NCBI GenBank assembly: GCA_039934475.1
Contig: JBDTMC010000352.1
Location: forward strand, 1-8,404
Length of the DNA stretch: 8,404 nt
Reading direction: 5' to 3'
From: JBDTMC01 sp039934475
GTDB lineage: Bacteria; Acidobacteriota; Terriglobia; Bryobacterales; Bryobacteraceae
Both the position numbers and the translations under genes were made by a program. Within the stretch, counting starts at the first letter, position 1; every line of letters begins with the position of its first letter. The notes beneath the pieces are model-generated. The model worked only from the letters and a program-made list of their open reading frames with translations. It ran no database searches and was not told the DNA's origin. Shown in pieces: positions 1 to 5,907 of the stretch.

Positions 1-213
1 AAGATTATCGTCAAGGACGACCACGGCAATACGTTTCTCGAAATTCCCCTCACTGTGGCGACGGTGGGCGCGGTGGCGGTGCCTGTTTTAGCCGGTCTGG
101 GAACCATCGCCGCCATGCTCGCGAACTTCACTATCGGCGTGGAAAAGGTTCAGGAAGAGCCGCCTGCCGGCCCATCCGAATACGGTCCTGGAGACGCCGG
201 TCCCGTGGGATGA
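1..213 (+). CDS. DUF4342 domain protein, C-terminal part (5' end outside window)
   Basis: Open from the first base in frame 1 to a TGA at 211-213, giving 70 visible residues. They begin KIIVKDDHGNTFLEIPLTVA and continue into a hydrophobic stretch rich in Ala, Val, Leu and Gly (about residues 18-44). This matches the DUF4342 pattern known to me: an 'I-I-K-D/N-E-x-G-x-T-x-x-E-I-P-L-T' strand followed by a membrane-like hydrophobic segment ending in '(T)IxVE'. Full-length members usually have an N-terminal helical part of about 40-60 residues, which would lie upstream of the window. The function is unknown. The last 20 or so residues are a Gly/Pro/Glu-rich tail that runs through the 3' end of the convergent DUF2252 gene. 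Family assignment is from motif recognition only. Confidence 0.82.
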   Translation, partial: KIIVKDDHGNTFLEIPLTVATVGAVAVPVLAGLGTIAAMLANFTIGVEKVQEEPPAGPSEYGPGDAGPVG

Positions 214-1262
214 GCGGCCCGCCATTCCCTCCAATCTTCCGTCGTCGCTTCCAGCATCGCCACAGCGGCCTTACGCAGCCACTCGCCACGGCGCTTCTTC
301 AGATCCTTCGCAATCTCTGCGTTGCCCGCCGTGTGGATGTTGGCAGTTTCCCAACCCATCGCGCGCAATAGCCGCTGCTCATCCCGCACTTCGGGGAGTT
401 CGCTGAGCGCGAGCCTCGAACTCGACGGAGCCAGACGGCGGAAGATCCACCCGCCGGCGGGCCGCAGAAACGGATCGGGACAGCGGGTCGCCTGTCTGAG
501 AATGTCGGCATAGCGGATACGCCCATCCTTCCGCCCGGCGACCCAGAGACACGCCGAGGGCGCCAGAGACTTGGCTTCCCGTGCCACCAAACCACCCCGC
601 CACTCGGCAATGGCTGCAATGCGCGTACGGCCCAAACTGCCAACACCGGCGGTGCGATGGAGGTAACGGCAGTGCAGTCGCCTCTCAGGCAAGGTGCGCT
701 CCAACCCGCGCAGCACCGGTTTGGGGATTTTCCCCGTGAATTCCGCTCCAGAAGTCAGTTTGCGCCAGAACTTGCCCGGCTCCTTCAAACGTTTGGTCGC
801 CATCTCGCGCAGGGCGGGATGATCTTCTTCCAGCACGAAGGGCCGCGGGGTCCGCAAGCCCTCGGCGTAGCCGTCGAGAATAGCCTCGCAGCATTCGCTG
901 GCATCGGCGGTAAGCGTCTCCGTCAATAACGCGCTGGCGGCCAACCGCACCAGATCAAACGCGTAAGGCAGCGTCCAAGCCTCATCGAAGTCGTTGATGC
1001 CCCATATCAATCGGCCATCGGCGTCGCGCCACGTGCCAAAATTTTCCACGTGCAGGTCGCCGACAGCCAGCGTCCTCGGCGCCTTGTTCAAAGTGGGGCA
1101 AATCTGCGGCCACAACTGCGCCCATCGATAAAAAGTACCGCGCATGAAGACGAATCGGTCCCGTGCCATCAACTGGTGTTTGACTTCCAGATCAGGCTGC
1201 CACAAAGTCAAATGTTTACCCAGCCAGCGCTCATACTTTGCTGTTTCACTGACGAAGTTCAT
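150..1262 (-). CDS. DUF2252 family protein (kinase-like)
   Basis: 370 aa, uncharacterised family. The conserved core is clear: AVGDLHVENFGTWRD at residues 66-80, then GINDFDEAWTLPYAFDLVRL at 88-107, which resemble a phosphotransferase catalytic loop (Asp69...Asn74) and a DFG-like metal site (Asp91, Asp93). Further on is a glycine-rich GVGSLG (206-211) with LVAREAK (225-231), then AMGWETANIHTAG (301-313). No signal peptide is seen, so it is probably cytoplasmic. The ATG overlaps the TGA of the upstream transporter gene (ATGA), with GGAG 9 nt before it, so it is the last gene of the sugar-acid operon and likely translationally coupled. It is somewhat shorter than many family members (about 400-450 aa as I recall). 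The last 20 residues (HPTGPASPGPYSDGPAGGSS) lie antisense to the convergent DUF4342 gene and are probably disordered. Family call is firm; substrate and activity are unknown. Confidence 0.88.
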   Translation of the reverse strand: MNFVSETAKYERWLGKHLTLWQPDLEVKHQLMARDRFVFMRGTFYRWAQLWPQICPTLNKAPRTLAVGDLHVENFGTWRDADGRLIWGINDFDEAWTLPYAFDLVRLAASALLTETLTADASECCEAILDGYAEGLRTPRPFVLEEDHPALREMATKRLKEPGKFWRKLTSGAEFTGKIPKPVLRGLERTLPERRLHCRYLHRTAGVGSLGRTRIAAIAEWRGGLVAREAKSLAPSACLWVAGRKDGRIRYADILRQATRCPDPFLRPAGGWIFRRLAPSSSRLALSELPEVRDEQRLLRAMGWETANIHTAGNAEIAKDLKKRRGEWLRKAAVAMLEATTEDWREWRAAHPTGPASPGPYSDGPAGGSS

Positions 1263-2476
1263 GTGTTAGGGCTCCAGTCCACTTGCTCTACTTTGCCGAT
1301 AGCAAAAGCATAAAGCGCCGCGCCCGCCAACACAATCACCGCGGCCGCCACGAAGGCTGGCACGAAGGAGTTCGTCCGCTCCACAACCCAACCGGTGAAC
1401 CATGGCGCGACGATTCCGCCGATGTTGCCTGCGCCGTTTTGAATGCTGGTCCAACGCCCTGCTGCCAGCGGTCCGGCCAGCGTTTGCGTGATCGCCCAGT
1501 GGTTGGAACAGAAGATGCCGAATGACAAGCAGGCGGCCATCAACAGCCCCAATGAGACATCGGAGTCTCTCACCACGGCCACCGGGAGGATGATGGTGGA
1601 AAGGGCAAGGCCCGTGATCACTGCTCCTTTCCGTGCCCGCGTCGGAGACATGCCGCGCGCGATCCAACGGTCTGACAGCCATCCCGTAACCACCGTCGCC
1701 GCGGCAATGGCAAAGTACGCCAGCGATCCCGCCGTGGCCATGCGGTCCATGGAATAGCCCCGGTCCCGCACCAGATAGGTGGGCAGCCACGTCAACAGGA
1801 AGAACCAAAAGTAATTCGCGCAGAACAGCGCGCCGAATGAACCCCAGGCGGAAGGTTGTTCCAGGATGTGCCATACCGTGGGTCCGGGCGTTGGCTCACC
1901 GCGCTTCACCCCAGGCGTGCGAGGCATCTTGAAGTACCACGGGATCAGCCACAGCAGGCCTCCCAAACCCGTGGCGAGGAAGAACACGCGCCATCCGAAA
2001 CGGCTCATCAACAGCCCACCGAGCAATGTTCCCAGTGCCGGACCCAACTTCATTCCGGCATCGAGCAATGAATTCGCAAGGCCCCGCTGCTCCTGCGGAA
2101 AGTCCGACGCGAGAATCTTTGAGATGCAGGGATAAGCCAAAGACTCGCCCGCTCCCAGCAGCAGGCGCATCGCAAAGAGCATCGTGATCCCTGAAACCAG
2201 ACCGGTTATCGCCGTCGCGCCCGACCAGATCAGAAAACCGGCGGCAAAGACAAGCCCCACCGGGAATCGGTCAGCCAGCCAGCCGGCAAAACCGGTCAGT
2301 TGCAGCAACGCGTACGTAATGGAGAACGCCGACAGCAGCGAGCCCAGTTGCAGCGGGGAGAGGGCGAGTTCCTTCGATAGCAGGGGCGCGGCAATTGCCA
2401 GATTGGAGCGGTCCGCGTAGTTGACGAACACCGCCACTACCAGCAGGGTGAGCAGTAGCCAGCGGCCTCGCCCCAC
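1259..2476 (-). CDS. MFS transporter, anion:cation symporter (ACS) type, probable sugar-acid uptake
   Basis: 405 aa, the usual length for a 12-helix major facilitator. Helix 1 ends in NYADRSNLAIAAP (residues 19-31), the hallmark of the ACS family that includes the galactonate, glucarate and hexuronate transporters. The loop 2-3 motif is GWLADRFP (65-72) and its second-half counterpart is GWLSDRW (265-271), with a hydrophilic central loop around 183-205. It sits in the inner membrane and probably imports an organic anion with protons. Translation starts at a GTG (2476-2474): an in-frame TAG three codons upstream leaves no earlier start, and the Shine-Dalgarno is weak. The GTG lies 1 nt after the stop of the aldolase gene, and the 3' end overlaps DUF2252 by 4 nt, so translation is probably coupled on both sides. 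The enolase-superfamily and aldolase neighbours support a sugar-acid or keto-deoxy-acid substrate; the exact substrate cannot be read from the sequence. Confidence 0.9.
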   Translation of the reverse strand: MGRGRWLLLTLLVVAVFVNYADRSNLAIAAPLLSKELALSPLQLGSLLSAFSITYALLQLTGFAGWLADRFPVGLVFAAGFLIWSGATAITGLVSGITMLFAMRLLLGAGESLAYPCISKILASDFPQEQRGLANSLLDAGMKLGPALGTLLGGLLMSRFGWRVFFLATGLGGLLWLIPWYFKMPRTPGVKRGEPTPGPTVWHILEQPSAWGSFGALFCANYFWFFLLTWLPTYLVRDRGYSMDRMATAGSLAYFAIAAATVVTGWLSDRWIARGMSPTRARKGAVITGLALSTIILPVAVVRDSDVSLGLLMAACLSFGIFCSNHWAITQTLAGPLAAGRWTSIQNGAGNIGGIVAPWFTGWVVERTNSFVPAFVAAAVIVLAGAALYAFAIGKVEQVDWSPNT

Positions 2477-2477
2477 G

Positions 2478-3470
2478 CTACGCTACCCGCGAGAACCACG
2501 GTTTGGCCGCCGTCAGGCACTCATTCACAGCCTGGATATTAGCGACTCCATCGCGACTTAGCCAATCCTCCAACGCCGCCGCACCACCGCGGACATAAAC
2601 CGCAACGCCGTCCTTCCAGGTGGACCGCCCGCAGAGCACGCCGGAGAAGCCGGCGCCCGCTTCGGCCGCCATACGCAGGCTCTCGGTGAAATTCATCCCG
2701 CTCACACCCGCGCTGAGGTAGATGTAGGGGCGGCCCGCGGCGGCATCGGCGCGCCGGAACAGATCCAACGCCTCGTTTCGAGAGAACACGCGACGCCCGT
2801 CAAACACCGGGCTTCCTTCCACCCACGCCGCATTCAGGGGAAATTCCACTTTCAGCAGGTCCACCTTGTAGAGGTCTTGCGAAAACTCCTCCATGCTGCG
2901 GATGACGATTTCCGCGCGTTGCGCAGCGAATTCCACGCTCTTCGGGTCAAGGCCGTGCGGGTCATAGCCAACCGGTTCCAACAGAAACGGGACGCCGGCG
3001 GCTTCGCATTCGTGGCCTATGCGCTCTACAATGGCGCGCTTTTCATCGTTGGCGTCCGCGTCGTCAAACGGCGTCCATGAGAGCAGTACTTTCAAGCCAT
3101 CGGCGCCCATCTCACGCAGGCGGCGGGCGGAGAAGTGCGGCAACAGCGCGAGCATGCGGTGTGGCCGCGGATTCTCAAATCCGTCCATCTCGTAAGTCAC
3201 CAGCAGCCCGCATCCGGCGGCGCGCTGTTGAAACGCAGCCTGCCCGTATTCGGGATCCAGCAGAACGGCGCTGGCGTAGGGCGAAAGGACGCGCGTCACA
3301 CACTCTTTGAACTCGCTCAGTTGTTCTGCCGTGATGCCATCCACGGGTACGCCCGCCGCGCCGGCAATCAACTGGCGCAGGCTTTTGCGCTGGTCCATCG
3401 CCAGCGCGGCAATCACGCCATCAGGGTTCGAGAGCGCCCGTAGTCGCTCCGCTTTTGCTTCTGCCATCAT
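2478..3470 (-). CDS. LacD-like class I aldolase (tagatose-1,6-bisphosphate aldolase family)
   Basis: 330 aa, the usual LacD length, probably cytoplasmic. It carries the LacD/DeoC-superfamily TIM-barrel signatures: ALAMDQRKSLR (22-32), LLDPEYGQ (70-77), GADGLKVLLSW (122-132), FLLEPVGYD (162-170), DLLKVEFP (204-211), YLSAGVS (251-257) and FSGVLCGRSTW (275-285). Lys207 in LLKVEFP is the likely Schiff-base lysine. Characterised relatives split tagatose 1,6-bisphosphate (LacD) or 6-deoxy-6-sulfofructose 1-phosphate (YihT). Two consecutive ATG codons are possible starts (3470 or 3467); the nearest Shine-Dalgarno, GGATGG, is 14 nt from the first. It begins 21 nt after the enolase-superfamily gene and ends 1 nt before the transporter start. 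No kinase or isomerase for a tagatose pathway is seen, so the substrate may be an unusual or unphosphorylated sugar acid. The fold is confident; the substrate is not. Confidence 0.85.
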   Translation of the reverse strand: MMAEAKAERLRALSNPDGVIAALAMDQRKSLRQLIAGAAGVPVDGITAEQLSEFKECVTRVLSPYASAVLLDPEYGQAAFQQRAAGCGLLVTYEMDGFENPRPHRMLALLPHFSARRLREMGADGLKVLLSWTPFDDADANDEKRAIVERIGHECEAAGVPFLLEPVGYDPHGLDPKSVEFAAQRAEIVIRSMEEFSQDLYKVDLLKVEFPLNAAWVEGSPVFDGRRVFSRNEALDLFRRADAAAGRPYIYLSAGVSGMNFTESLRMAAEAGAGFSGVLCGRSTWKDGVAVYVRGGAAALEDWLSRDGVANIQAVNECLTAAKPWFSRVA

Positions 3471-3491
3471 CGATCGTCATCGTACCATCCG

Positions 3492-4664
3492 TCACACGCG
3501 GAACTTGTCGATGTAGTCGCGGCGCAGTTCACTGCCCATGCCTGCCGTCTCTGGAGCCAGGATCGCGCCTCTGTCCATGCGCAACGTTTCCACGCTCGAC
3601 GAATCGCCCTTCACGCTACCGGTTTCGATATAAATGGCGTTAGGCATCGCCAGCAGCATGTGCATGTTTGTGGGACCGCCGCCGTGGCTCGCCAGTTCCA
3701 CGCCAAAGGCATCCGCCAGCGCACTGATTTCCATCCATTCCGTGACCCCGCCGGCGCGCCGGTTGTCGGGTTGCACAACATCGGCAGCACATCGCTTCAG
3801 CAGTTCCAGGAATCCGTAGCGGGTGTATTCGTTCTCGCCGGTGGCGATTCGCATGTCGAGGGCATGCGCCAGCTCAGCATAGCCATCGCGTTCCTGCGGC
3901 TGCAGCGGCTCCTCGTACCAGAAGCAGTTCATCTCCTGGTACACGCGTCCCCGCCGCAGAGCCTCATTGCGGTTGAAAGCCTGATTGGCGTCCACCATCA
4001 CCCGGCGACCCTTGCCGCACAGCTCCTGCACCGCACGGATGCGAGCGATGTCGTCGTCCAGGGAATCGCGCCCCACCTTGATCTTCACCGCCTGAAAACC
4101 TTCATCGAGAGCGGAGGTGACTGACCGCTTTAACTCCGAGAGATCCGCGTCGTTGTCGTAGTACCAGCCGCACATGTTATAGGCCGGTACACGATCCTGA
4201 TACGCGCCCAGCATCTTGTACACAGGCAGGCCGGCGCTCTTGCCCAGGATGTCCCACACGGCGATGTCCACCGCAGCCAGGGCAAACTGCGCCACGCCCT
4301 GCACGCCGTGGTATTCCACCGCGCTCCACAGCTCCTTCCGTAACCGTTTCGGAAATGAGGGGTCCTTGCCCAGCAAAACAGGCTTCAATTCCTGCTCTAG
4401 AACCGCTTGCACCACACGCGGCCCACCCGCCACCATGCCGAATGAGCTATATGCCCAACCGGTAATCCCAGCGTTGGTGAGCAGCCGCAGCACAACGCCG
4501 CCGCGCTCCGGTCCAAATCTGTGGATGGCATCCGAGAAGGGTTTGCCGGGCGGGAATCGCAGTACTTCCGTCTCCATGCCTGTGATACGCAGACCCGCGC
4601 CCGAGGCCGCTACCGCGGGGATTCCCGCCGCGCTTCCCGAGAGCAAAAAATGACGCCGTTTCAT
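3492..4664 (-). CDS. Enolase-superfamily enzyme, mandelate racemase subgroup, Tat-exported (probable sugar-acid dehydratase or epimerase)
   Basis: 390 aa. Metal-dependent proton abstraction next to a carboxylate, most likely dehydrating a sugar acid. Visible catalytic set: KIK (Lys194, Lys196), metal ligands Asp225 in MVDAN, Glu251 in WYEEP and Glu277 in TGENE, and the base pair Asp300 in QPDNRRAGG with His327 in ELASHGGG. A KxK base plus an Asp-His dyad defines the mandelate racemase subgroup. The N-terminus MKRRHFLLSGSAAG is a twin-arginine signal followed by an Ala-rich segment with probable cleavage near residues 20-24, so the folded enzyme is predicted to be periplasmic. I chose the ATG at 4664 because it starts the Tat signal directly. 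An ATG at 4673 (MAGMKRR...) is possible; a TTG at 4697 is unlikely. First gene of the minus-strand operon with the aldolase, transporter and DUF2252. The family could also cover an epimerase or cycloisomerase; the substrate is unknown. Confidence 0.88.
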   Translation of the reverse strand: MKRRHFLLSGSAAGIPAVAASGAGLRITGMETEVLRFPPGKPFSDAIHRFGPERGGVVLRLLTNAGITGWAYSSFGMVAGGPRVVQAVLEQELKPVLLGKDPSFPKRLRKELWSAVEYHGVQGVAQFALAAVDIAVWDILGKSAGLPVYKMLGAYQDRVPAYNMCGWYYDNDADLSELKRSVTSALDEGFQAVKIKVGRDSLDDDIARIRAVQELCGKGRRVMVDANQAFNRNEALRRGRVYQEMNCFWYEEPLQPQERDGYAELAHALDMRIATGENEYTRYGFLELLKRCAADVVQPDNRRAGGVTEWMEISALADAFGVELASHGGGPTNMHMLLAMPNAIYIETGSVKGDSSSVETLRMDRGAILAPETAGMGSELRRDYIDKFRV

Positions 4665-4741
4665 GCCCGCCATCTTACACCGTGGAGACGATTGCAAAAT
4701 GTCCCGCTTTCGCGCGACAATCCCTGTTGACTGTCCGTGAA

Positions 4742-4767
4742 AACCGCTCCGGTGGGTGGGGGCGGTT
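4742..4767. other. G-rich hairpin in the divergent promoter region
   Basis: AACCGCTCC (4742-4750) can pair with GGGGCGGTT (4759-4767) in nine pairs, one of them G-T, around an 8-nt loop. The loop and right arm form the run GGTGGGTGGGGGCGG (4751-4765), which also has the spacing of a short G-quadruplex on the plus strand. Read on the minus strand, the stem is followed by only a short T tract (TTTTC), so it is a poor intrinsic terminator. It may structure the leader of one of the two operons. The pairing is seen directly; function is speculative. Confidence 0.35.
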
Positions 4768-4815
4768 GTTGCACTGATCCACTTGTTTTAGCTAAGAATT
4801 GAGTTGCCGACACTT

Positions 4816-4821
4816 GGGAGG
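4816..4821 (+). promoter_or_regulatory. Strong Shine-Dalgarno of the LysW-like gene
   Basis: GGGAGG lies 8 nt before the ATG at 4830. It is the best ribosome binding site in the window at an ideal distance, which fixes the start of the small protein and suggests efficient translation of the first gene of the plus-strand operon. Confidence 0.8.
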
Positions 4822-4829
4822 ATGGAACG

Positions 4830-5060
4830 ATGGTGAATTGTCCGAAATGCGACACAGCGATCGACGTCGAAGAAGATGAACTGGATGAGGGCGACGCGCT
4901 CACTTGCGAAGAGTGCGGGGCAACTCTCAGTGTGGTGAGTGTGGATCCGCTCGAACTTGCTTCCGCCGACGAAGAAGAAGAGGAAGACGATGATGACGTC
5001 GACTTCGACGAAGACGACGAGGAAGAAGAGGAAGAGGAAGAAGAGGAAGACTGGAAGTAG
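4830..5060 (+). CDS. LysW-like zinc-ribbon protein with acidic insertion
   Basis: 76 aa. CPKC (Cys4, Cys7) and CEEC (Cys26, Cys29) form a one-zinc ribbon, followed by GATLSVVSVDPLELASADEE, which is very close to the 'GAELEVVxxDPLxLxxAxEE' of the amino-group carrier protein LysW. LysW, about 54 aa, ends in EDWGE, and its C-terminal Glu is joined to alpha-aminoadipate (or glutamate) during lysine or arginine synthesis. Here about 25 Asp/Glu-dominated residues (47-74) are inserted before EDW, and the protein ends EDWK, so the modifiable terminal Glu is missing. No signal peptide, so cytoplasmic. It is first in the plus-strand operon, with a strong Shine-Dalgarno; the next gene starts 3 nt after its TAG. 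No LysX/ArgX-type ligase or other carrier-pathway enzyme is in the window. The zinc ribbon and LysW likeness are seen; a carrier role is doubtful, and an acidic adaptor or regulator is an alternative. Confidence 0.85.
   Translation: MVNCPKCDTAIDVEEDELDEGDALTCEECGATLSVVSVDPLELASADEEEEEDDDDVDFDEDDEEEEEEEEEEDWK
4968..5051 (+). repeat. GAA/GAG/GAC trinucleotide tract coding an Asp/Glu run
   Basis: About 28 nearly uninterrupted Asp and Glu codons (GAA, GAG, GAC, GAT), broken only by a Val and a Phe codon near the middle. The purine-rich plus strand has short runs of identical GAA/GAG triplets. It encodes the acidic insertion of the LysW-like protein. Such tracts can change length by slippage in whole codons, which would keep the frame. 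Confidence 0.8.
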
Positions 5061-5063
5061 TTC

Positions 5064-5441
5064 ATGCTGCGTCTGCCGATGATCGCTCTCCTCTGCATGG
5101 CTGTGATGCCGGCGGGGGAGAAGCCGAAGCGTTCGAAGTCCTCGGACGTGTGGGCGGTGCTTGCCGGAACGGTTTTCCGTGAACCTGGCTTCGCTCTGCC
5201 TGGCGCCAAGATCGTCCTTGAACCGGATGAGAACAAGCCGAAAGACGTGAAAGTGAAACGGCAGGAGTTCGTTTCCAATTCACGCGGGGAATTTGCCTTT
5301 AAAGTTCCGGCCGTGCCCCTGCGATATACTGTGAGCGTTACGGCAGGGGGTTATCAGGGCGAGAAAAAGCAAGTGGAAATCCAAGGCGAGCAGCGCGTCG
5401 ATGTATATTTCCAGTTAAAGTCAGAAGGTCAGAAACCCTAG
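5064..5441 (+). CDS. Secreted carboxypeptidase-regulatory-like domain protein
   Basis: 125 aa. The N-terminus MLRLPMIALLCMAVMPAG is a short signal peptide with cleavage likely near residues 17-20, followed by a basic linker (KPKRSKSS). Residues about 32-118 form a single beta-sandwich of the carboxypeptidase regulatory-like type: LAGTVFREPGFALPGAKIVLEP, then VSNSRGEFAFKVPAVPLRYTVSVTAGGY and a final RVDVYFQL strand. Such domains usually serve as binding or structural modules outside the cell and have no known catalysis. The ATG is 3 nt after the LysW-like stop, with GGAAG 6 nt upstream inside that gene's last codons, so the two are likely co-translated. The next gene, 25 nt downstream, encodes a protein of the same architecture. 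Ligand unknown. Confidence 0.8.
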   Translation: MLRLPMIALLCMAVMPAGEKPKRSKSSDVWAVLAGTVFREPGFALPGAKIVLEPDENKPKDVKVKRQEFVSNSRGEFAFKVPAVPLRYTVSVTAGGYQGEKKQVEIQGEQRVDVYFQLKSEGQKP

Positions 5442-5466
5442 CCCTAAGGCCGCCGTCTTACTGAAT

Positions 5467-5892
5467 ATGAGCCTCAACCTCAAACACTATGCACTTCCGG
5501 CGTTGAGCGTCGTGGTTCTGTGCTCGGTACTGTCCGCGCAAAGCACCGCTCCTTCGACAACACAGCCACTCGCGCCTCGCGCCGAACTGTCGAACAAAAA
5601 GAAAGAGAAGCGCGCGGACACTTCCGTGCGCTCCCTGGAAGGCATTGTTCGCGACGGCGATGAGAAGCCAGTGGAGGGCGCGGTGGTCAAACTGAAAGAC
5701 ACCAAGTCCCTCACCGTGCGCTCCTTCATCACGGCCGCCGACGGTACGTACCGCTTTCACGGTCTAAGCCGCAACGTGGACTATGAGGTGAAGGCCGACT
5801 TCAATAGCGCGTCGAGCCGCCCGCGGACGTTAAGCGTCTTCGACGACCGCCTCAAGCCGATCATCAACCTGAAGCTCCAGCCAAAGAGTTAG
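5467..5892 (+). CDS. Secreted carboxypeptidase-regulatory-like domain protein (second copy)
   Basis: 141 aa. Signal peptide in residues 1-24 (ALPALSVVVLCSVLSAQS, cleavage likely after LSA), a low-complexity Ser/Thr/Pro linker, a basic patch NKKKEKR (43-49), then one carboxypeptidase-regulatory-like domain at about 56-138: LEGIVRDGDEKPVEGAVVKL, FITAADGTYRFHGLS, VDYEVKADF and a closing IINLKLQP strand. It has the same layout as the upstream protein but with little direct identity, so it is an old duplication or independent recruitment. The Shine-Dalgarno is weak (TAAGG is too far upstream), so translation may depend on the preceding gene. The redoxin gene begins 15 nt after its stop. Probably periplasmic or outer-surface; role unknown. 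Confidence 0.8.
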   Translation: MSLNLKHYALPALSVVVLCSVLSAQSTAPSTTQPLAPRAELSNKKKEKRADTSVRSLEGIVRDGDEKPVEGAVVKLKDTKSLTVRSFITAADGTYRFHGLSRNVDYEVKADFNSASSRPRTLSVFDDRLKPIINLKLQPKS

Positions 5893-5897
5893 CGTCC

Positions 5898-5904
5898 GGG
5901 AGGG
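5898..5904 (+). promoter_or_regulatory. Shine-Dalgarno of the redoxin gene
   Basis: GGGAGGG ends 3 nt before the ATG at 5908. It is strong in sequence but closer to the start than usual. It supports independent initiation of the redoxin within the operon. Confidence 0.6.
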
Positions 5905-5907
5905 ATC

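Larger units (their letters stand above)
4665..4829. promoter_or_regulatory. Divergent intergenic region
   Basis: The 165 bp between the minus-strand sugar-acid operon and the plus-strand LysW-like operon must hold the promoters of both. For the plus strand a weak candidate is TTGCAC (4769-4774), a 17-18 nt spacer, and CTAAGA/TAAGAA (4792-4798). This overlaps the 8-bp palindrome TTAGCTAA (4788-4795), which could be a half-operator but may be chance. For the minus strand I found no convincing -35/-10 pair. The centre holds a G-rich hairpin (4742-4767). No small ORF or RNA gene is evident. The role as promoter region follows from the gene layout; the individual boxes are not reliable. Confidence 0.5.

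Noticed and set aside
3751..3762. 12-bp perfect palindrome CCGGCGCGCCGG
   Set aside because: It lies inside the enolase-superfamily gene and encodes conserved RRAGG next to the catalytic Asp. In GC-rich coding DNA this is expected by chance.
4665..4697. Longer N-terminus for the enolase-superfamily enzyme from a TTG at 4697
   Set aside because: It would put 11 residues with no family likeness before the Tat motif, and TTG is a rare start. The ATG at 4664 starts the Tat signal exactly as usual.
4727..4732. TTGACT as a plus-strand -35 box
   Set aside because: No -10-like sequence lies 16-18 nt downstream; that stretch is GC-rich and part of the hairpin.
4737..4767. Hairpin as an intrinsic terminator on the minus strand
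   Set aside because: The T tract after the stem is only four bases, two of which are in the stem, and no minus-strand gene lies immediately upstream that would need termination there.
4661..5278. Minus-strand 205-aa open frame with a long poly-Ser run
   Set aside because: It is the antisense of the Asp/Glu codon tract and of the two small plus-strand genes, which have good ribosome binding sites and recognisable domains. The Ser run is a by-product of reading GAA/GAG/GAC backwards.
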